A DNA stretch of 64,000 nucleotides from Pseudomonas sp. Bc-h (GTDB lineage: Bacteria; Pseudomonadota; Gammaproteobacteria; Pseudomonadales; Pseudomonadaceae). Where the stretch lies: positions 324,668 to 388,667 of the forward strand of contig NZ_MUIN01000006.1 in NCBI RefSeq assembly GCF_002080045.1, written 5' to 3'. The translations under genes and the position numbers were made by a program. Positions 1-10,118 of this stretch are shown one piece after another. How positions within the stretch are numbered: the first letter of the stretch is position 1; each line of letters opens with the position of its first letter. A model generated the notes under the pieces. The model saw only the letters and a list, made by a program, of their open reading frames with translations. It did no database searches and was not told where the DNA came from.

Positions 1-24
1 GGGCAATCGGTCTCAAGAAACGGG

Positions 25-49
25 GGCGCCGTCCCTTGGGGCTGGCGCC
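25..49 (-). terminator. GC-rich dyad downstream of glnD (weak)
   Basis: Two GGCGCC hexamers (25-30 and 44-49) can pair around a short C/G-rich loop just past the glnD stop codon. Read on the minus strand there is no proper T-tract, so termination is only a guess, and the window edge cuts off the next gene. Confidence 0.25.
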
Positions 50-82
50 TTGAATCGAATGTTCAGGTCGTTTGATCGGGTA

Positions 83-2782
83 TCAGATGCTGATTCGCAG
101 TTCGCTGCTCGGCTCCGGATTGACGCTGAGCTGCTGGACAATCGCGTCTCGCAAACGGCTACACAGCTGCGGATCCGACAGCGGCTGGTTGTTTTCGTCA
201 GTGAGGAAAAACACGTCCTCTACGCGCTCGCCGAGGGTCGCGATCTTGGCGTTCTGCAATGACAGGTCGAACTCCAGGAAAATCTTGCCGACTCGCGCCA
301 GCAGGCCGGGGCGGTCAGGAGCGCTCAGCTCCAGAACGGTCACCGGGCGCTGCGCATCGTTGGAAATTGTCACTACCGGCGCAAAGGCAAAGTGTTTCAG
401 CTGACGTGGTACTCGACGCTTGATGATCGTCGGATAGTCGTCAGGGTTTCTCAGCGCCTCGGTCAGCCCATCGCGAATCGCTTTGATCCGTTCAGGGTTG
501 TCGCCAATCGAGCCACCATCGTTGTCCAGCACGATATAGGTGTCGAGGGTGAACTGGCTGGTAGAGGTAATGACCCGGGCGTCATGAATGTTCAGGTTCA
601 GTTGGTCCATTGCGGCAACCGTCACCGCAAAGAAATCGTGCTGGTCCGGTGCGTAGATGAAAATCTGCGTGCCGCCTTCGAACTCGCGTTGGGTGGTTTC
701 CTTGATCAACACCAGCGGGCCGCCATCAGCCGGTTGCTGCAGGATCGCATCGCTGTGCCACGCCACGTCGCCTGCCGTGTGCCGCAGGAAATAGTCGTCG
801 CCCAGTTGCGACCACAGCTGTTCGACGTCGTCCGGGTCGGTGCCGCTGCGCACCAGAATATCCAGGGCGGCGCTCTGCGTGCTGCGGATCTGTTCTTTGC
901 GATCAACCGGGTTTTCCAACCCACGTTTCAGCGCGCGTTTGGTCTCGGTGTATAGCTGGCGCAACAGGCTCGCGCGCCAGGAGTTCCAGAGCGTGGGGTT
1001 GGTGGCATTGATGTCGGCGATGGTCAGCACATACAGGTAATCAAGATGTACTTCGTCGCCGACGAACTGGGCGAAATCGTGGATGACCTGCGGGTCGGAC
1101 AGGTCCTTGCGCTGGGCTGTTGTGGACATCACCAGATGGTTCTGCACCAGCCAGACAATGAGTTGGGTATCCCACTGAGGGAGGTGGTGGCGTATACCGA
1201 AGGCTTCGGCATCGACTGCCCCCAGTTCCGAATGATCGCCGCCACGACCTTTGCCAATGTCGTGGTACAGGCCTGCCAGATAAATCAGCTCGGGCTTGGG
1301 TAGCTTGGCCATGAGCTTGCTGGCCAGCGGGAATTTTTCGGACACCTGCGTGTACTGCAGCTTACGTAGATGCTTGATCAGGTTCAGGGTGTGGGCATCG
1401 ACCGTATAGATGTGGAACAGGTCATGTTGCATCTGCCCGACGATATGACCGAACTCCGGCAAGTACAGGCCAAGAATGCCGTAACGGTTCATCCGACGCA
1501 GGTTGCGGTGGATGCCGATTTCGCATTTGAACAGCTCGATGAACAGGCTGGTGTTACGAATATCGTTGCGGAAATCGTCGTTGATGAGGTGCCGGTGTTC
1601 ACGCAGCAGCCGAATCGTATCTGCGCGCACTCCCTTGATTTCCGGATGCTGCGCCATCAGCACGAATATTTCGAGCATCGCGAAAGGCGTGCGTTTGAAG
1701 ACGTTGGGGTTTGTGGCTTCGATGTAGCCGTCATGCAGCTGAAAGCGTGAGTTGATCGATTCGGTGACGGTGTTCTGGTCGTTGGAAAGAATCACTTCCT
1801 CGAAGTGCTGAATGATCAGGTCGCTCAACTGGGCGATGCTCATGACCACGCGATAGTACTTCTGCATGAAGCGTTCGATGGCCAGTTTCGCGTCACTGTC
1901 CTGATAGCCCAGCAGGCGTGCGATGCTGGTCTGATAATCGAATAACAGGCGGTCTTCGGAGCGGCCCGCCAGCATGTGCAGCGCATAGCGAACCTTCCAC
2001 AGAAATTCCTGGGACGACGCGAGCAACGCGTTTTCGCTTTCCAGCAGGAAGCCCTGATCGGCGAGGGCGTGCAGATTCAGCGTGCCGTACTGGCGTCGTG
2101 CGACCCAGAGGATGGTCTGGATGTCTCGCAACCCGCCGGGGGAGCCTTTGACATTGGGTTCGAGGTTGTACTCGGTGTCGAAATACTTGTGGTGACGGGT
2201 TTTCTGCTCGGCACGTTTGGCGAGAAAAAACTCCTTGCTCGGCCACATCTGGCGAGTGCTGGTGACTTCCAGCATGCGCTGGCGCAGGTGTTCGGGGCCG
2301 GCGATGGTGCGGCTTTCCATGAGGTTGGTGATGACGGTCAGATCAGCACGTGCCTCGGTGGCGCACTCGTCGACCGAGCGAACGCTCTGCCCCACCTCAA
2401 GTCCGATGTCCCACAGCAGCGTCAGAAAACGCTCAATCGAATCGCGGAAAACTTCGTGGTCTGCACTGTCCAGCAAAATCAGCAGGTCGATGTCGGAATA
2501 GGGGTGCAGCTCGCCGCGGCCGTACCCGCCAACTGCCAGCAGGGCGATATCGGCGTCTTCGCTCCAGTCGAACTGCTCCCAGGCCTGTTGCAGGATATTA
2601 TCGACGAACCAGGCGCGATCCTCGATCAGGCGACGGATCTCACGACCCGATTTGAAACGCTCGTCCAGCACCTCGCGAGCCTGACGAATGGCTTTCTTGA
2701 AGGCGGCGATGGGGCTCGCCTTCAGTGCCAGTTCGGCCTGAAACTGGCCACGATCAAACAAATCTGGGTCCACCTGGGGCAT
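83..2782 (-). CDS. glnD: [Protein-PII] uridylyltransferase / uridylyl-removing enzyme GlnD
   Basis: GlnD uridylylates and deuridylylates the PII proteins GlnB/GlnK in response to glutamine, setting the nitrogen status signal. The 899-residue product has the full bacterial architecture: a nucleotidyltransferase motif [17 protein letters not shown] near residues 84-100, an HD-domain motif [15 protein letters not shown] near 510, and two C-terminal ACT domains that sense glutamine. Start ATG at 2782 has a GGAAAG-like site upstream. It follows map by about 54 bp on the same strand and is probably cotranscribed with it. Full length, no damage seen. Confidence 0.97.
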   Translation of the reverse strand: MPQVDPDLFDRGQFQAELALKASPIAAFKKAIRQAREVLDERFKSGREIRRLIEDRAWFVDNILQQAWEQFDWSEDADIALLAVGGYGRGELHPYSDIDLLILLDSADHEVFRDSIERFLTLLWDIGLEVGQSVRSVDECATEARADLTVITNLMESRTIAGPEHLRQRMLEVTSTRQMWPSKEFFLAKRAEQKTRHHKYFDTEYNLEPNVKGSPGGLRDIQTILWVARRQYGTLNLHALADQGFLLESENALLASSQEFLWKVRYALHMLAGRSEDRLLFDYQTSIARLLGYQDSDAKLAIERFMQKYYRVVMSIAQLSDLIIQHFEEVILSNDQNTVTESINSRFQLHDGYIEATNPNVFKRTPFAMLEIFVLMAQHPEIKGVRADTIRLLREHRHLINDDFRNDIRNTSLFIELFKCEIGIHRNLRRMNRYGILGLYLPEFGHIVGQMQHDLFHIYTVDAHTLNLIKHLRKLQYTQVSEKFPLASKLMAKLPKPELIYLAGLYHDIGKGRGGDHSELGAVDAEAFGIRHHLPQWDTQLIVWLVQNHLVMSTTAQRKDLSDPQVIHDFAQFVGDEVHLDYLYVLTIADINATNPTLWNSWRASLLRQLYTETKRALKRGLENPVDRKEQIRSTQSAALDILVRSGTDPDDVEQLWSQLGDDYFLRHTAGDVAWHSDAILQQPADGGPLVLIKETTQREFEGGTQIFIYAPDQHDFFAVTVAAMDQLNLNIHDARVITSTSQFTLDTYIVLDNDGGSIGDNPERIKAIRDGLTEALRNPDDYPTIIKRRVPRQLKHFAFAPVVTISNDAQRPVTVLELSAPDRPGLLARVGKIFLEFDLSLQNAKIATLGERVEDVFFLTDENNQPLSDPQLCSRLRDAIVQQLSVNPEPSSELRISI

Positions 2783-2836
2783 CGAACTGCTTTCCTTCTA
2801 TCTATATCGGCCAGGTTGCGCCTGACGACCTGGTGA

Positions 2837-3619
2837 TCAGGCCGAGGTGCGCGCGATGGTGTCGTCGCTACGCAGGGTGAAGATCTCGTAGCCGGTGGCG
2901 GTGACCAGGATGGTGTGTTCCCACTGCGCCGACAGCTTGCGGTCCTTGGTGATGGCGGTCCAGCCGTCGCCCAGCAGGCGAGTGTCAGCCTTGCCCTGAT
3001 TGATCATCGGCTCAATGGTGAAGGTCATGCCTTCTTTGAGTTCCATGCCGTCGCCCGCCTTGCCGTAGTGCAAGACCTGCGGTTCTTCATGAAACACCTT
3101 GCCGATGCCATGGCCGCAGTATTCCTTGACCACCGAGAAACCGTTTTTCTCTGCGTGCTTCTGAATCACTTCGCCGATATCGCCCAGATGTGCGCCCGGC
3201 TTGACCAGCTCGATGCCTTTATACATGCACTCCTGGGTGATCTTCGACAGGCGCTCGGCCCACTCGGGTACTTTGCCGACGTGGAACATCTTGCTGGTAT
3301 CGCCGTGGTAACCGTCCTTGATAACGGTCACGTCGATGTTCAGCACGTCGCCTTCCTTCAGCGGCTTCTCGTTCGGGATGCCGTGGCAGACCACGTGGTT
3401 GATCGAGGTGCAGATGGACTTCGGAAAGCCCTTGTAGTTCAGAGGGGCCGGAATGGCTTTCTGCTCGTTGACGATGTAGTCGTGGCAGATACGGTCAAGC
3501 TCATCGGTCGTCACGCCCGGCTTGACGTATGCCCCGATCATTTCAAGTACTTCTGCGGCCAGACGGCCGGCGATACGCATCTTTTCGATGTCTTCAGGGG
3601 TTTTGATGGTAACGGTCAT
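2837..3619 (-). CDS. map: Methionine aminopeptidase, type I
   Basis: Removes the N-terminal Met from nascent proteins in the cytoplasm; a two-metal pita-bread enzyme. The 260-residue protein carries the metal-binding series NIDVTVIKDGYHGDTSKMF, GHGIGKVFHEEP and TFTIEPMINQG. The open frame reaches back to 3658, but the start MTVTIKTPEDIEK at 3619 matches family N termini and has a GAGAG site upstream, so it was chosen. It is divergent from rpsB, the usual map/rpsB arrangement, and leads into glnD. Confidence 0.97.
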   Translation of the reverse strand: MTVTIKTPEDIEKMRIAGRLAAEVLEMIGAYVKPGVTTDELDRICHDYIVNEQKAIPAPLNYKGFPKSICTSINHVVCHGIPNEKPLKEGDVLNIDVTVIKDGYHGDTSKMFHVGKVPEWAERLSKITQECMYKGIELVKPGAHLGDIGEVIQKHAEKNGFSVVKEYCGHGIGKVFHEEPQVLHYGKAGDGMELKEGMTFTIEPMINQGKADTRLLGDGWTAITKDRKLSAQWEHTILVTATGYEIFTLRSDDTIARTSA

Positions 3620-3810
3620 ACAAGGCTCTCTCGGCGCGGCAGGGCCGCAGCTAAACACGGAAAAACGCGATTCTATCAGACCGCCGCCGGGCGGGTTATC
3701 ATCGCTTCCTTATATGGCAAGCTGGCAGGCTGCATCCCAAGGCGTGCCAGAACCGGCAAAAGCCTCGGAAAAACAGGATCTTATTTCGGGTTCCGTTATG
3801 CAGACTTTTG

Positions 3811-3819
3811 TGATATAAA
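3811..3819 (+). promoter_or_regulatory. Probable rpsB promoter (extended -10)
   Basis: TGATATAAA reads as an extended -10 element (TGn plus TATAAA). The -35 region 17 bp upstream (TTCCGT) is poor, as is common with extended -10 promoters. It would place the start near 3826, leaving a leader of about 130 nt before rpsB. By sequence inspection only. Confidence 0.45.
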
Positions 3820-3825
3820 ATGCGC

Positions 3826-3958
3826 CGCTTTACGGGGTATGCCCCGAAAGCCCAAACCCACACACGTGTCGACACGATGACCTGGGTGCCCTCGGCTCAA
3901 GCCGTTGGTTGGTCATTGGGATACGTGGAGGCCTAACCCGACTTATCAAGGAACTATC
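3826..3958 (+). ncRNA. rpsB mRNA leader (t44-type cis-regulatory RNA)
   Basis: The map-rpsB gap in gammaproteobacteria holds the t44/rpsB leader, implicated in autoregulation of rpsB by ribosomal protein S2. Here the leader shows a strong hairpin CGGGG-TATG-CCCCG near 3833-3847, then GC-rich pairable segments, and ends at the AAGGA ribosome site (about 3948-3952) of rpsB. The assignment rests on position and structure; no covariance model was run, so the boundaries are approximate. The rest of the 340-bp map-rpsB gap shows no other feature. Confidence 0.55.
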
Positions 3959-4699
3959 ATGTCCCAAGTCAACATGCGCGATATGCTGAAGGCCGGTGTG
4001 CACTTCGGTCACCAAACCCGTTACTGGAATCCGAAAATGGGTAAGTACATTTTCGGCGCGCGTAACAAGATTCACATCATCAACCTTGAAAAAACCCTGC
4101 CTATGTTCAACGAAGCTCTGACTTTCGTTGAGCGCCTGGCTCAGGGCAAGAACAAGATTCTGTTCGTCGGCACCAAGCGTTCCGCTGGCAAGATCGTTGC
4201 TGAAGAAGCAGCACGTTGCGGTTCGCCGTACGTCGATCACCGCTGGTTGGGCGGCATGCTGACCAACTTCAAAACCATCCGCGCTTCCATCAAGCGTCTG
4301 CGTGAGCTTGAAGTTCAGGCAGAAGACGGTACTTTCACCAAGCTGACCAAGAAAGAGGCGCTGATGCGCACTCGCGATCTGGAAAAGCTGGATCGTAGCC
4401 TGGGTGGTATCAAGGACATGGGCGGTCTGCCAGACGCACTGTTCGTTATCGACGTTGATCACGAGCGCATCGCGATCACCGAAGCCAACAAGCTGGGTAT
4501 CCCGGTTATCGGCGTAGTCGATACCAACAGCAGCCCGGAAGGCGTTGACTACATCATCCCAGGTAACGATGACGCCATTCGCGCCATTCAGCTGTACATG
4601 GGTTCGATGGCTGACGCTGTTATCCGTGGTCGCAACAATGTTGCTGGCGGCACCGACGTTTACGTTGAAGAAGCTCCAGCGGCATCGGTTGAAGGCTGA
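3959..4699 (+). CDS. rpsB: 30S ribosomal protein S2
   Basis: Small-subunit protein needed for late assembly and binding of S1. The 246-residue product begins [19 protein letters not shown] and contains [12 protein letters not shown] and [14 protein letters not shown], classic S2 signatures. The frame is open from 3905, but ATG 3959 has an AAGGA site and the conserved N terminus. It heads the rpsB-tsf pair; a strong hairpin with T-tract follows the stop and probably sets the S2/EF-Ts ratio. Confidence 0.98.
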   Translation: MSQVNMRDMLKAGVHFGHQTRYWNPKMGKYIFGARNKIHIINLEKTLPMFNEALTFVERLAQGKNKILFVGTKRSAGKIVAEEAARCGSPYVDHRWLGGMLTNFKTIRASIKRLRELEVQAEDGTFTKLTKKEALMRTRDLEKLDRSLGGIKDMGGLPDALFVIDVDHERIAITEANKLGIPVIGVVDTNSSPEGVDYIIPGNDDAIRAIQLYMGSMADAVIRGRNNVAGGTDVYVEEAPAASVEG

Positions 4700-4730
4700 G
4701 TAGCAAACGCCTAGCGTTTACTCAGTACGC

Positions 4731-4756
4731 AAAAAGGGGGCTTGGCCCCCTTTTTG
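4731..4756 (+). terminator. Rho-independent terminator/attenuator between rpsB and tsf
   Basis: AAAAAGGGGGC-TTG-GCCCCCTTTTT forms a near-perfect stem with a 3-nt loop and a T5 tail. It lies between rpsB and tsf and may partly terminate in the rpsB-tsf operon. Confidence 0.85.
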
Positions 4757-4886
4757 CCACCTCGAAAACCATTTGGCGTTGCCATCGATCTTGTTGTCAT
4801 GTGCAGCTGTCACCATGGATTTTCAAGAATTTGAACGCCCGCCCGGCGGGTGGAATGGTTGAAGACCTATCCAAGAGGATTTTGAA

Positions 4887-5750
4887 ATGGCAGAGATTAC
4901 TGCAGCGTTGGTCAAAGAACTGCGCGAGCGTACTGGCGAAGGCATGATGGACTGCAAAAAGGCCTTGACCAAGGCTGGCGGCGACATCGAAAAAGCCATC
5001 GACGATATGCGTGCCTCGGGCGCAATCAAGGCCGCCAAGAAAGCAGGCAACGTCGCCGCTGAAGGCGCCATCGCCATCAAGGACGACGGTAAAGCGGCTG
5101 TCATCATCGAAGTCAACTCGCAGACCGACTTCCTGGCTCTGCAGGACGACTTCAAGGCATTTGTTGCAGCCAGCGTCGAAAAAGCGTTCGCTGACAAGCT
5201 GACCGATGCCGCTCCGCTGATCGAAGCTCAGGAAGCTGCACGCCTGGTGCTGGTCGGCAAGGTTGGCGAGAACGTCAACATCCGTCGTCTGAAGCGCATC
5301 GAAGGTGACGTGCTGGGTTCGTACCTGCACGGCAACAAGATCGGCGTCGTTGTGGCTCTCAAGGGTGGAGACTCCGAGCTGGCCAAAGAAATCGCCATGC
5401 ACGTAGCTGCAACCAACCCTGAGTTCCTGCACTCGTCCGAGATTTCGCCAGAAGCAATCGAACGCGAAAAAGGCGTTTTCCTGCAACTGAACGAAGACAA
5501 GATCAAAGGCAAGCCGGCCGAGATCGTCGAGAAAATGGTTGAAGGTCGTATCAGCAAATTCAAAGCTGAAGCGAGCCTGGTTGATCAGCCTTTCGTCAAG
5601 AACCCGGAAGTCAAAGTCGGTGATCTGGCGAAGAAAGCAGGCGCTGAAATCGTTTCGTTCACCTACTTCAAAGTAGGCGACGGCATCGAGAAGCCAGTCG
5701 ACAACTTCGCTGAAGAAGTCGCTGCTCAAGTAGCTGCCAGCAAGCAATAA
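4887..5750 (+). CDS. tsf: Translation elongation factor Ts
   Basis: Guanine-nucleotide exchange factor for EF-Tu. The 287-residue protein has the N-terminal UBA-like region and TsF signature ELRERTGEGMMDCKKAL (residues about 11-27) and the dimerisation-domain motif QTDFLALQDDF. An AGAGGA site sits about 10 nt before ATG 4887. It follows rpsB after 187 bp including a terminator-like hairpin, and is itself followed by a second terminator, so rpsB-tsf is a closed unit. Confidence 0.98.
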   Translation: MAEITAALVKELRERTGEGMMDCKKALTKAGGDIEKAIDDMRASGAIKAAKKAGNVAAEGAIAIKDDGKAAVIIEVNSQTDFLALQDDFKAFVAASVEKAFADKLTDAAPLIEAQEAARLVLVGKVGENVNIRRLKRIEGDVLGSYLHGNKIGVVVALKGGDSELAKEIAMHVAATNPEFLHSSEISPEAIEREKGVFLQLNEDKIKGKPAEIVEKMVEGRISKFKAEASLVDQPFVKNPEVKVGDLAKKAGAEIVSFTYFKVGDGIEKPVDNFAEEVAAQVAASKQ

Positions 5751-5773
5751 GACGGTCCTCCAACTGTCGACCC

Positions 5774-5808
5774 AAAGAGGCTGCCCGCTCACGCGCGCAG
5801 CCTCTTTG
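5774..5808 (+). terminator. Rho-independent terminator after tsf
   Basis: AAAGAGGCTGC (5774-5784) pairs perfectly with GCAGCCTCTTT (5797-5807). The T-rich 3' arm serves as tail. It separates rpsB-tsf from the pyrH operon. Confidence 0.8.
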
Positions 5809-5949
5809 TCAAAGCGGCGGTTGGAATTTGTTTTTCCGGATGTGGCTCACAAGGCTGCAAATCCCGGAGCGAGTAGCCTAGAGTTAGCGCAGGCTGGAAA
5901 CGGCTCGCAGCTCAGATGTTTTTTTTAAATGCCGCAGGAGAGATTCGCA

Positions 5950-6693
5950 ATGGCTCAGCAGGGCAGTGGTTATCAAGCTCGCTATAAACGCATTCTACTC
6001 AAGCTTAGCGGCGAGGCCCTGATGGGGTCGGAAGAGTTCGGTATCGACCCCAAAGTGCTGGATCGCATGGCGCTTGAGGTGGGTCAGCTGGTTGGAATCG
6101 GCGTTCAGGTCGGTCTGGTCATCGGCGGTGGCAACCTGTTTCGTGGTGCAGCGTTGAGTGCCGCCGGCATGGATCGGGTGACGGGCGACCACATGGGCAT
6201 GCTGGCCACTGTGATGAACGCCCTGGCCATGCGCGACGCGCTGGAGCGTGCCAATATCTCGGCCATCGTGATGTCGGCGATTTCCATGGTCGGGGTCACC
6301 GATCACTATGATCGTCGCAAGGCCATGCGTCACCTGAACGCCAAAGAGGTCGTTATCTTCGCGGCAGGTACCGGCAATCCGTTCTTCACCACGGACTCGG
6401 CAGCCTGTCTGCGTGCGATCGAGATCGACGCGGACGTCGTGCTGAAGGCAACCAAGGTCGATGGTGTGTACACTGCCGATCCATTCAAGGACCCGCATGC
6501 CGAGAAGTTCGATCATCTGACTTACGATGAAGTGCTGGATCGCAAGCTGGGAGTAATGGATCTGACGGCCATTTGCCTGTGCCGTGACCACAAGATGCCG
6601 CTGCGTGTCTTTAATATGAACAAGCCCGGCGCACTGCTGAACATCGTGCATGGCGGGGCTGAAGGAACCTTGATCGAGGAAGGTGCACAATGA
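5950..6693 (+). CDS. pyrH: UMP kinase
   Basis: Phosphorylates UMP to UDP; a hexameric bacterial enzyme of the amino-acid-kinase fold. The 247-residue product shows [10 protein letters not shown] near residues 14-23, GGGNLFRG and the [10 protein letters not shown] segment. The frame opens at 5929, but ATG 5950 follows GCAGGAG (5934-5940) at proper spacing, so it was chosen. The stop overlaps the frr start by 4 nt (ATGA), indicating translational coupling. Confidence 0.97.
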   Translation: MAQQGSGYQARYKRILLKLSGEALMGSEEFGIDPKVLDRMALEVGQLVGIGVQVGLVIGGGNLFRGAALSAAGMDRVTGDHMGMLATVMNALAMRDALERANISAIVMSAISMVGVTDHYDRRKAMRHLNAKEVVIFAAGTGNPFFTTDSAACLRAIEIDADVVLKATKVDGVYTADPFKDPHAEKFDHLTYDEVLDRKLGVMDLTAICLCRDHKMPLRVFNMNKPGALLNIVHGGAEGTLIEEGAQ

Positions 6694-7247
6694 TCAATGA
6701 AATCAAGAAAGACGCTCAAGAGCGCATGCAGAAATCCATCGAATCCCTGAACCATGCGTTCGGTCAGATTCGTACCGGTAAGGCCCACCCCAGCATTCTG
6801 GGCAGCGTGATGGTGCCGTACTACGGCGCGGATACTTCCATCACCCAGGTAGCCAACATCACCGTTAAAGACTCGCGCACCCTGCAGGTCGTCGCGTTTG
6901 AGCGCAACATGCTTGGCGCGGTCGACAAGGCCATCCAGAGTGCGGGTCTGAATCTGAACCCGACCAACCTCGGCGAAATGCTGCTGATCTCCATGCCGGC
7001 GTTGACCGAAGAAACTCGCAAGGGCTTCACCAAGCAGGCGCGTAGCGCAGCTGAGGACGCTCGCGTTGCGGTGCGCAATATTCGCCGCGATGCACTGGGT
7101 GACCTCAAGAAGCTGGTCAAGGACAAAGAAATCAGCGAAGACGAAGAGCGTCGTGGCACCGCTGACATCGATAAGCTGACCAAGGAATTCGAGGCCCAGA
7201 TCACCAAGGCCACGGAAGAAAAAGAAAAAGACCTGATGGCCGTATAA
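6690..7247 (+). CDS. frr: Ribosome recycling factor
   Basis: Splits post-termination ribosomes together with EF-G. The 185-residue length is exactly that of the family, and the protein shows the C-terminal helical segment [20 protein letters not shown]. Its start overlaps the pyrH stop; uppS follows after 17 bp. The pyrH-frr-uppS order is the standard gammaproteobacterial one. Confidence 0.98.
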   Translation: MINEIKKDAQERMQKSIESLNHAFGQIRTGKAHPSILGSVMVPYYGADTSITQVANITVKDSRTLQVVAFERNMLGAVDKAIQSAGLNLNPTNLGEMLLISMPALTEETRKGFTKQARSAAEDARVAVRNIRRDALGDLKKLVKDKEISEDEERRGTADIDKLTKEFEAQITKATEEKEKDLMAV

Positions 7248-7264
7248 GGGGTCAGGAAGCTTTC

Positions 7265-8020
7265 ATGGATAAGACAAAGCTGGCTGTGCCGTCATCGGTG
7301 CCGCGTCATGTCGCGATCATCATGGATGGGAACAATCGCTGGGCCAAAAAGCGCCTGTTGCCGGGTGTGGCGGGTCACAAGGCTGGCGTGGACGCTGTGC
7401 GGGCGGTGATTGAAGTGTGCGCCGAGGCCAAGGTCGAGGTGCTGACGTTGTTCGCTTTTTCCAGCGAGAACTGGCAGCGCCCCGCCGAAGAGGTCGGTGC
7501 GCTGATGGAGCTGTTCTTCACTGCCTTGCGTCGCGAGACCAAGCGTCTGAACGAGAACGGCATCAGCCTGCGCATCATTGGTGATCGTTCGCGATTTCAT
7601 CCGGAGCTTCAGGCTGCCATCCGCGAGGCTGAAGCACAGACCGCGGGCAATAGCCGCTTTGTTCTGCAAATCGCCGCCAACTACGGTGGCCAATGGGATA
7701 TCGCCCAGGCTGCGCAGCGTCTGGCGCGTGAGGTGCAGGCCGGGCATCTGCGTCCGGACGACATCACGCCGGAACTGTTGCAGACTTGTCTTGCAACCGG
7801 CGATCTGCCACTGCCTGACCTGTGCATCCGTACTGGCGGCGAGCATCGCATCAGCAATTTCCTGCTGTGGCAGCTGGCTTACGCCGAGCTGTATTTCTCC
7901 GACCTGTTCTGGCCGGACTTCAAACACGATGCCATGCGCCATGCGCTGGCCGATTTCGCTTCGCGCCAACGCCGCTTCGGGAAAACCAGCGAGCAGGTAG
8001 AAGCTGGAGCCCGTGCTTAA
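7265..8020 (+). CDS. uppS: Isoprenyl transferase (undecaprenyl diphosphate synthase)
   Basis: Condenses eight isopentenyl-PP units onto farnesyl-PP to make the C55 lipid carrier of peptidoglycan and O-antigen synthesis. The 251-residue protein carries the catalytic motif IIMDGNNRWAKKR (Asp21) and the C-terminal signature RTGGEHRISNFLLWQ followed by AELYF. Its stop overlaps the cdsA start by one base, so the two genes are coupled. It sits upstream of dxr, another isoprenoid gene. Confidence 0.97.
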   Translation: MDKTKLAVPSSVPRHVAIIMDGNNRWAKKRLLPGVAGHKAGVDAVRAVIEVCAEAKVEVLTLFAFSSENWQRPAEEVGALMELFFTALRRETKRLNENGISLRIIGDRSRFHPELQAAIREAEAQTAGNSRFVLQIAANYGGQWDIAQAAQRLAREVQAGHLRPDDITPELLQTCLATGDLPLPDLCIRTGGEHRISNFLLWQLAYAELYFSDLFWPDFKHDAMRHALADFASRQRRFGKTSEQVEAGARA

Positions 8021-8838
8021 TGCTCAAACAACGAATCATTACAGCGCTTATCCTCGCGCCTCTGGCCCTTTGCGGTTTTTTTCTGCTCGAGGGTGGCAGC
8101 TTCGCGCTGTTCATTGGGGCGGTCGTCGCGTTGGGAGCCTGGGAGTGGGCTCGTCTGGCGGGGCTCGAAACCCAGTCTGTACGCGTGCTTTACGCTGTCG
8201 TGGTCGCAGTGCTGCTGTTCCTGCTTTACCTGCTGCCGGGGCTTGCGCCGTGGATTCTGGTTGCCGCGCTGATCTGGTGGTTGGCGGCGACGTGGCTCGT
8301 GCTGACATATCCTGAATCTAGCGAGCATTGGTCCAGCGTCATCTACAAGCTGGCGATCGGTCTGTTGATTCTGCTCCCGGCCTGGCAGGGACTCGTCTTG
8401 ATCAAGCTGTCGCCATCCGGCAACTGGCTGATCCTCGCGGTGATGGTGCTGGTGTGGGGCGCGGACATTGGCGCGTACTTCTCTGGCAAGGCGTTCGGCA
8501 AGCGCAAGCTCGCACCGAAAGTCAGTCCGGGTAAGAGCTGGGAAGGGCTTTACGGTGGTCTGGCTGCGTGTCTGATCATTACGGCGGTGGTGGGTGTTTC
8601 CCGCGGCTGGTCTTTTGGCGAAATCCTCTTCGCGCTGGTCTGTGCTGCGATCGTGGTGCTGATTTCGGTCGTGGGTGATCTCACTGAAAGCATGTTCAAG
8701 CGTAAATCCGGGGTCAAGGACAGTAGCAACCTGTTGCCCGGTCATGGCGGCGTGCTTGATCGCATCGACAGCCTGACTGCAGCCATTCCGGTATTCGCAT
8801 TGCTGCTGTGGGCCGCCAAAGACTGGGGCGTGATGTGA
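8020..8838 (+). CDS. cdsA: Phosphatidate cytidylyltransferase
   Basis: Makes CDP-diacylglycerol from phosphatidate and CTP, the branch point of phospholipid synthesis, in the inner membrane. The 272-residue product is rich in transmembrane helices and ends with the CDS signature [18 protein letters not shown]. The frame is open from 7822, but that region is uppS; ATG 8020 ([14 protein letters not shown]) is the natural start and overlaps the uppS stop. It overlaps dxr at its 3' end. Confidence 0.96.
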   Translation: MLKQRIITALILAPLALCGFFLLEGGSFALFIGAVVALGAWEWARLAGLETQSVRVLYAVVVAVLLFLLYLLPGLAPWILVAALIWWLAATWLVLTYPESSEHWSSVIYKLAIGLLILLPAWQGLVLIKLSPSGNWLILAVMVLVWGADIGAYFSGKAFGKRKLAPKVSPGKSWEGLYGGLAACLIITAVVGVSRGWSFGEILFALVCAAIVVLISVVGDLTESMFKRKSGVKDSSNLLPGHGGVLDRIDSLTAAIPVFALLLWAAKDWGVM

Positions 8839-10025
8839 ACAACCCTCAACAGATTACCGTGCTGGGCGCTACCGGCTCGGTGGGTTTGAGCACCCTGGAT
8901 GTCATTGCCCGTCATCCGTCGCGCTATCGGGTCTTCGCCCTTACCGGGTTCACTCGTCTCGCCGAATTGCTGGCGCTCTGTGTGCGCCACACTCCGCAGT
9001 TCGCGGTGGTGCCAACCGCTGTCGCTGCTCGTCAGTTACAGGAAGATGTGCGGGCGGCCGGTCTAGATACCCGCGTTCTGGTGGGGGAGGGCGGCCTTTG
9101 TGAGGTCTCTGCTCATCCGCAGGTCGATACGGTCCTGGCCGCCATCGTCGGCGCCGCAGGCTTGCGGCCTACGCTGGCTGCGGTGGAGGCAGGCAAGAAG
9201 GTACTGCTGGCCAACAAGGAGGCCCTGGTCATGTCGGGCGCCTTGTTCATGCAGGCGGTGCGTCGCAGCGGTACGGTGCTTCTTCCGCTGGACAGTGAAC
9301 ACAACGCGATCTTTCAGTGCTTGCCTGGCAACTATGCCAGTGGCTTGAATGAGGTCGGTGTGCGTCGCATCCTGCTGACAGCCTCCGGGGGGCCGTTCCG
9401 CGAAACGCCGTTGGAAGATCTCGAACACGTTTCCCCAGAGCAGGCCTGCGCGCATCCGAACTGGTCAATGGGGCGCAAGATTTCCGTGGATTCGGCCAGC
9501 ATGATGAATAAGGGGCTTGAATTGATCGAGGCCTGCTGGTTGTTCGATACCGCACCGGCTCGCATCGAAGTGGTGATTCATCCGCAGAGCGTCATCCACT
9601 CAATGGTCGATTATGTCGACGGTTCGGTGTTGGCCCAATTGGGCAATCCGGACATGCGCACACCGATCGCCCACGCATTGGCATGGCCCGAGCGAATCGA
9701 TTCGGGTGTTGCACCGCTGGACCTTTTCAGCATTGCGCGGCTGGATTTCCAGGCCCCGGACGAATTGCGCTTCCCTTGCCTGCGTCTGGCGCGGCAAGCT
9801 GCGGAAACCGGCGACAGCGCTCCAGCGGTGCTCAATGCTGCCAACGAGGTGGCTGTTGCTGCGTTTCTGGATCGACGCATTCGTTATCCGGAAATCGCGA
9901 GTATGATCGACGAAGTCCTGAACCTGGAGCCTGTCGTCGCGGTGAATGAGCTGGAAACGGTATTCGAAGTCGATGCCAGGGCTCGTACGCTGGCCGAGCA
10001 GTGGCTTAGCCGAAATGGCCGGTAA
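8835..10025 (+). CDS. dxr: 1-deoxy-D-xylulose 5-phosphate reductoisomerase
   Basis: First committed step of the MEP isoprenoid pathway: DXP to MEP with NADPH. The product of about 396 residues has the nucleotide-binding start [30 protein letters not shown] and the substrate loop [21 protein letters not shown] split over residues about 205-225. The start is taken as GTG 8835 (then [10 protein letters not shown]), overlapping the cdsA TGA; the frame also opens at 8808 inside cdsA, which would add a non-homologous extension. Confidence 0.95.
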   Translation: MNNPQQITVLGATGSVGLSTLDVIARHPSRYRVFALTGFTRLAELLALCVRHTPQFAVVPTAVAARQLQEDVRAAGLDTRVLVGEGGLCEVSAHPQVDTVLAAIVGAAGLRPTLAAVEAGKKVLLANKEALVMSGALFMQAVRRSGTVLLPLDSEHNAIFQCLPGNYASGLNEVGVRRILLTASGGPFRETPLEDLEHVSPEQACAHPNWSMGRKISVDSASMMNKGLELIEACWLFDTAPARIEVVIHPQSVIHSMVDYVDGSVLAQLGNPDMRTPIAHALAWPERIDSGVAPLDLFSIARLDFQAPDELRFPCLRLARQAAETGDSAPAVLNAANEVAVAAFLDRRIRYPEIASMIDEVLNLEPVVAVNELETVFEVDARARTLAEQWLSRNGR

Positions 10026-10118
10026 ACCGCACATGTCGGCAGGCGCAGGTCCATCGGGGTGGGCAGGCACGCGATCAGCGTCCGCCCGCAACGCTAAACC
10101 GGTACCCGGAGAACAGCG

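Noticed and set aside
1976..2836. 286-codon plus-strand open frame opposite glnD
   Set aside because: Antisense of a conserved gene, no motifs, and it runs past the glnD start.
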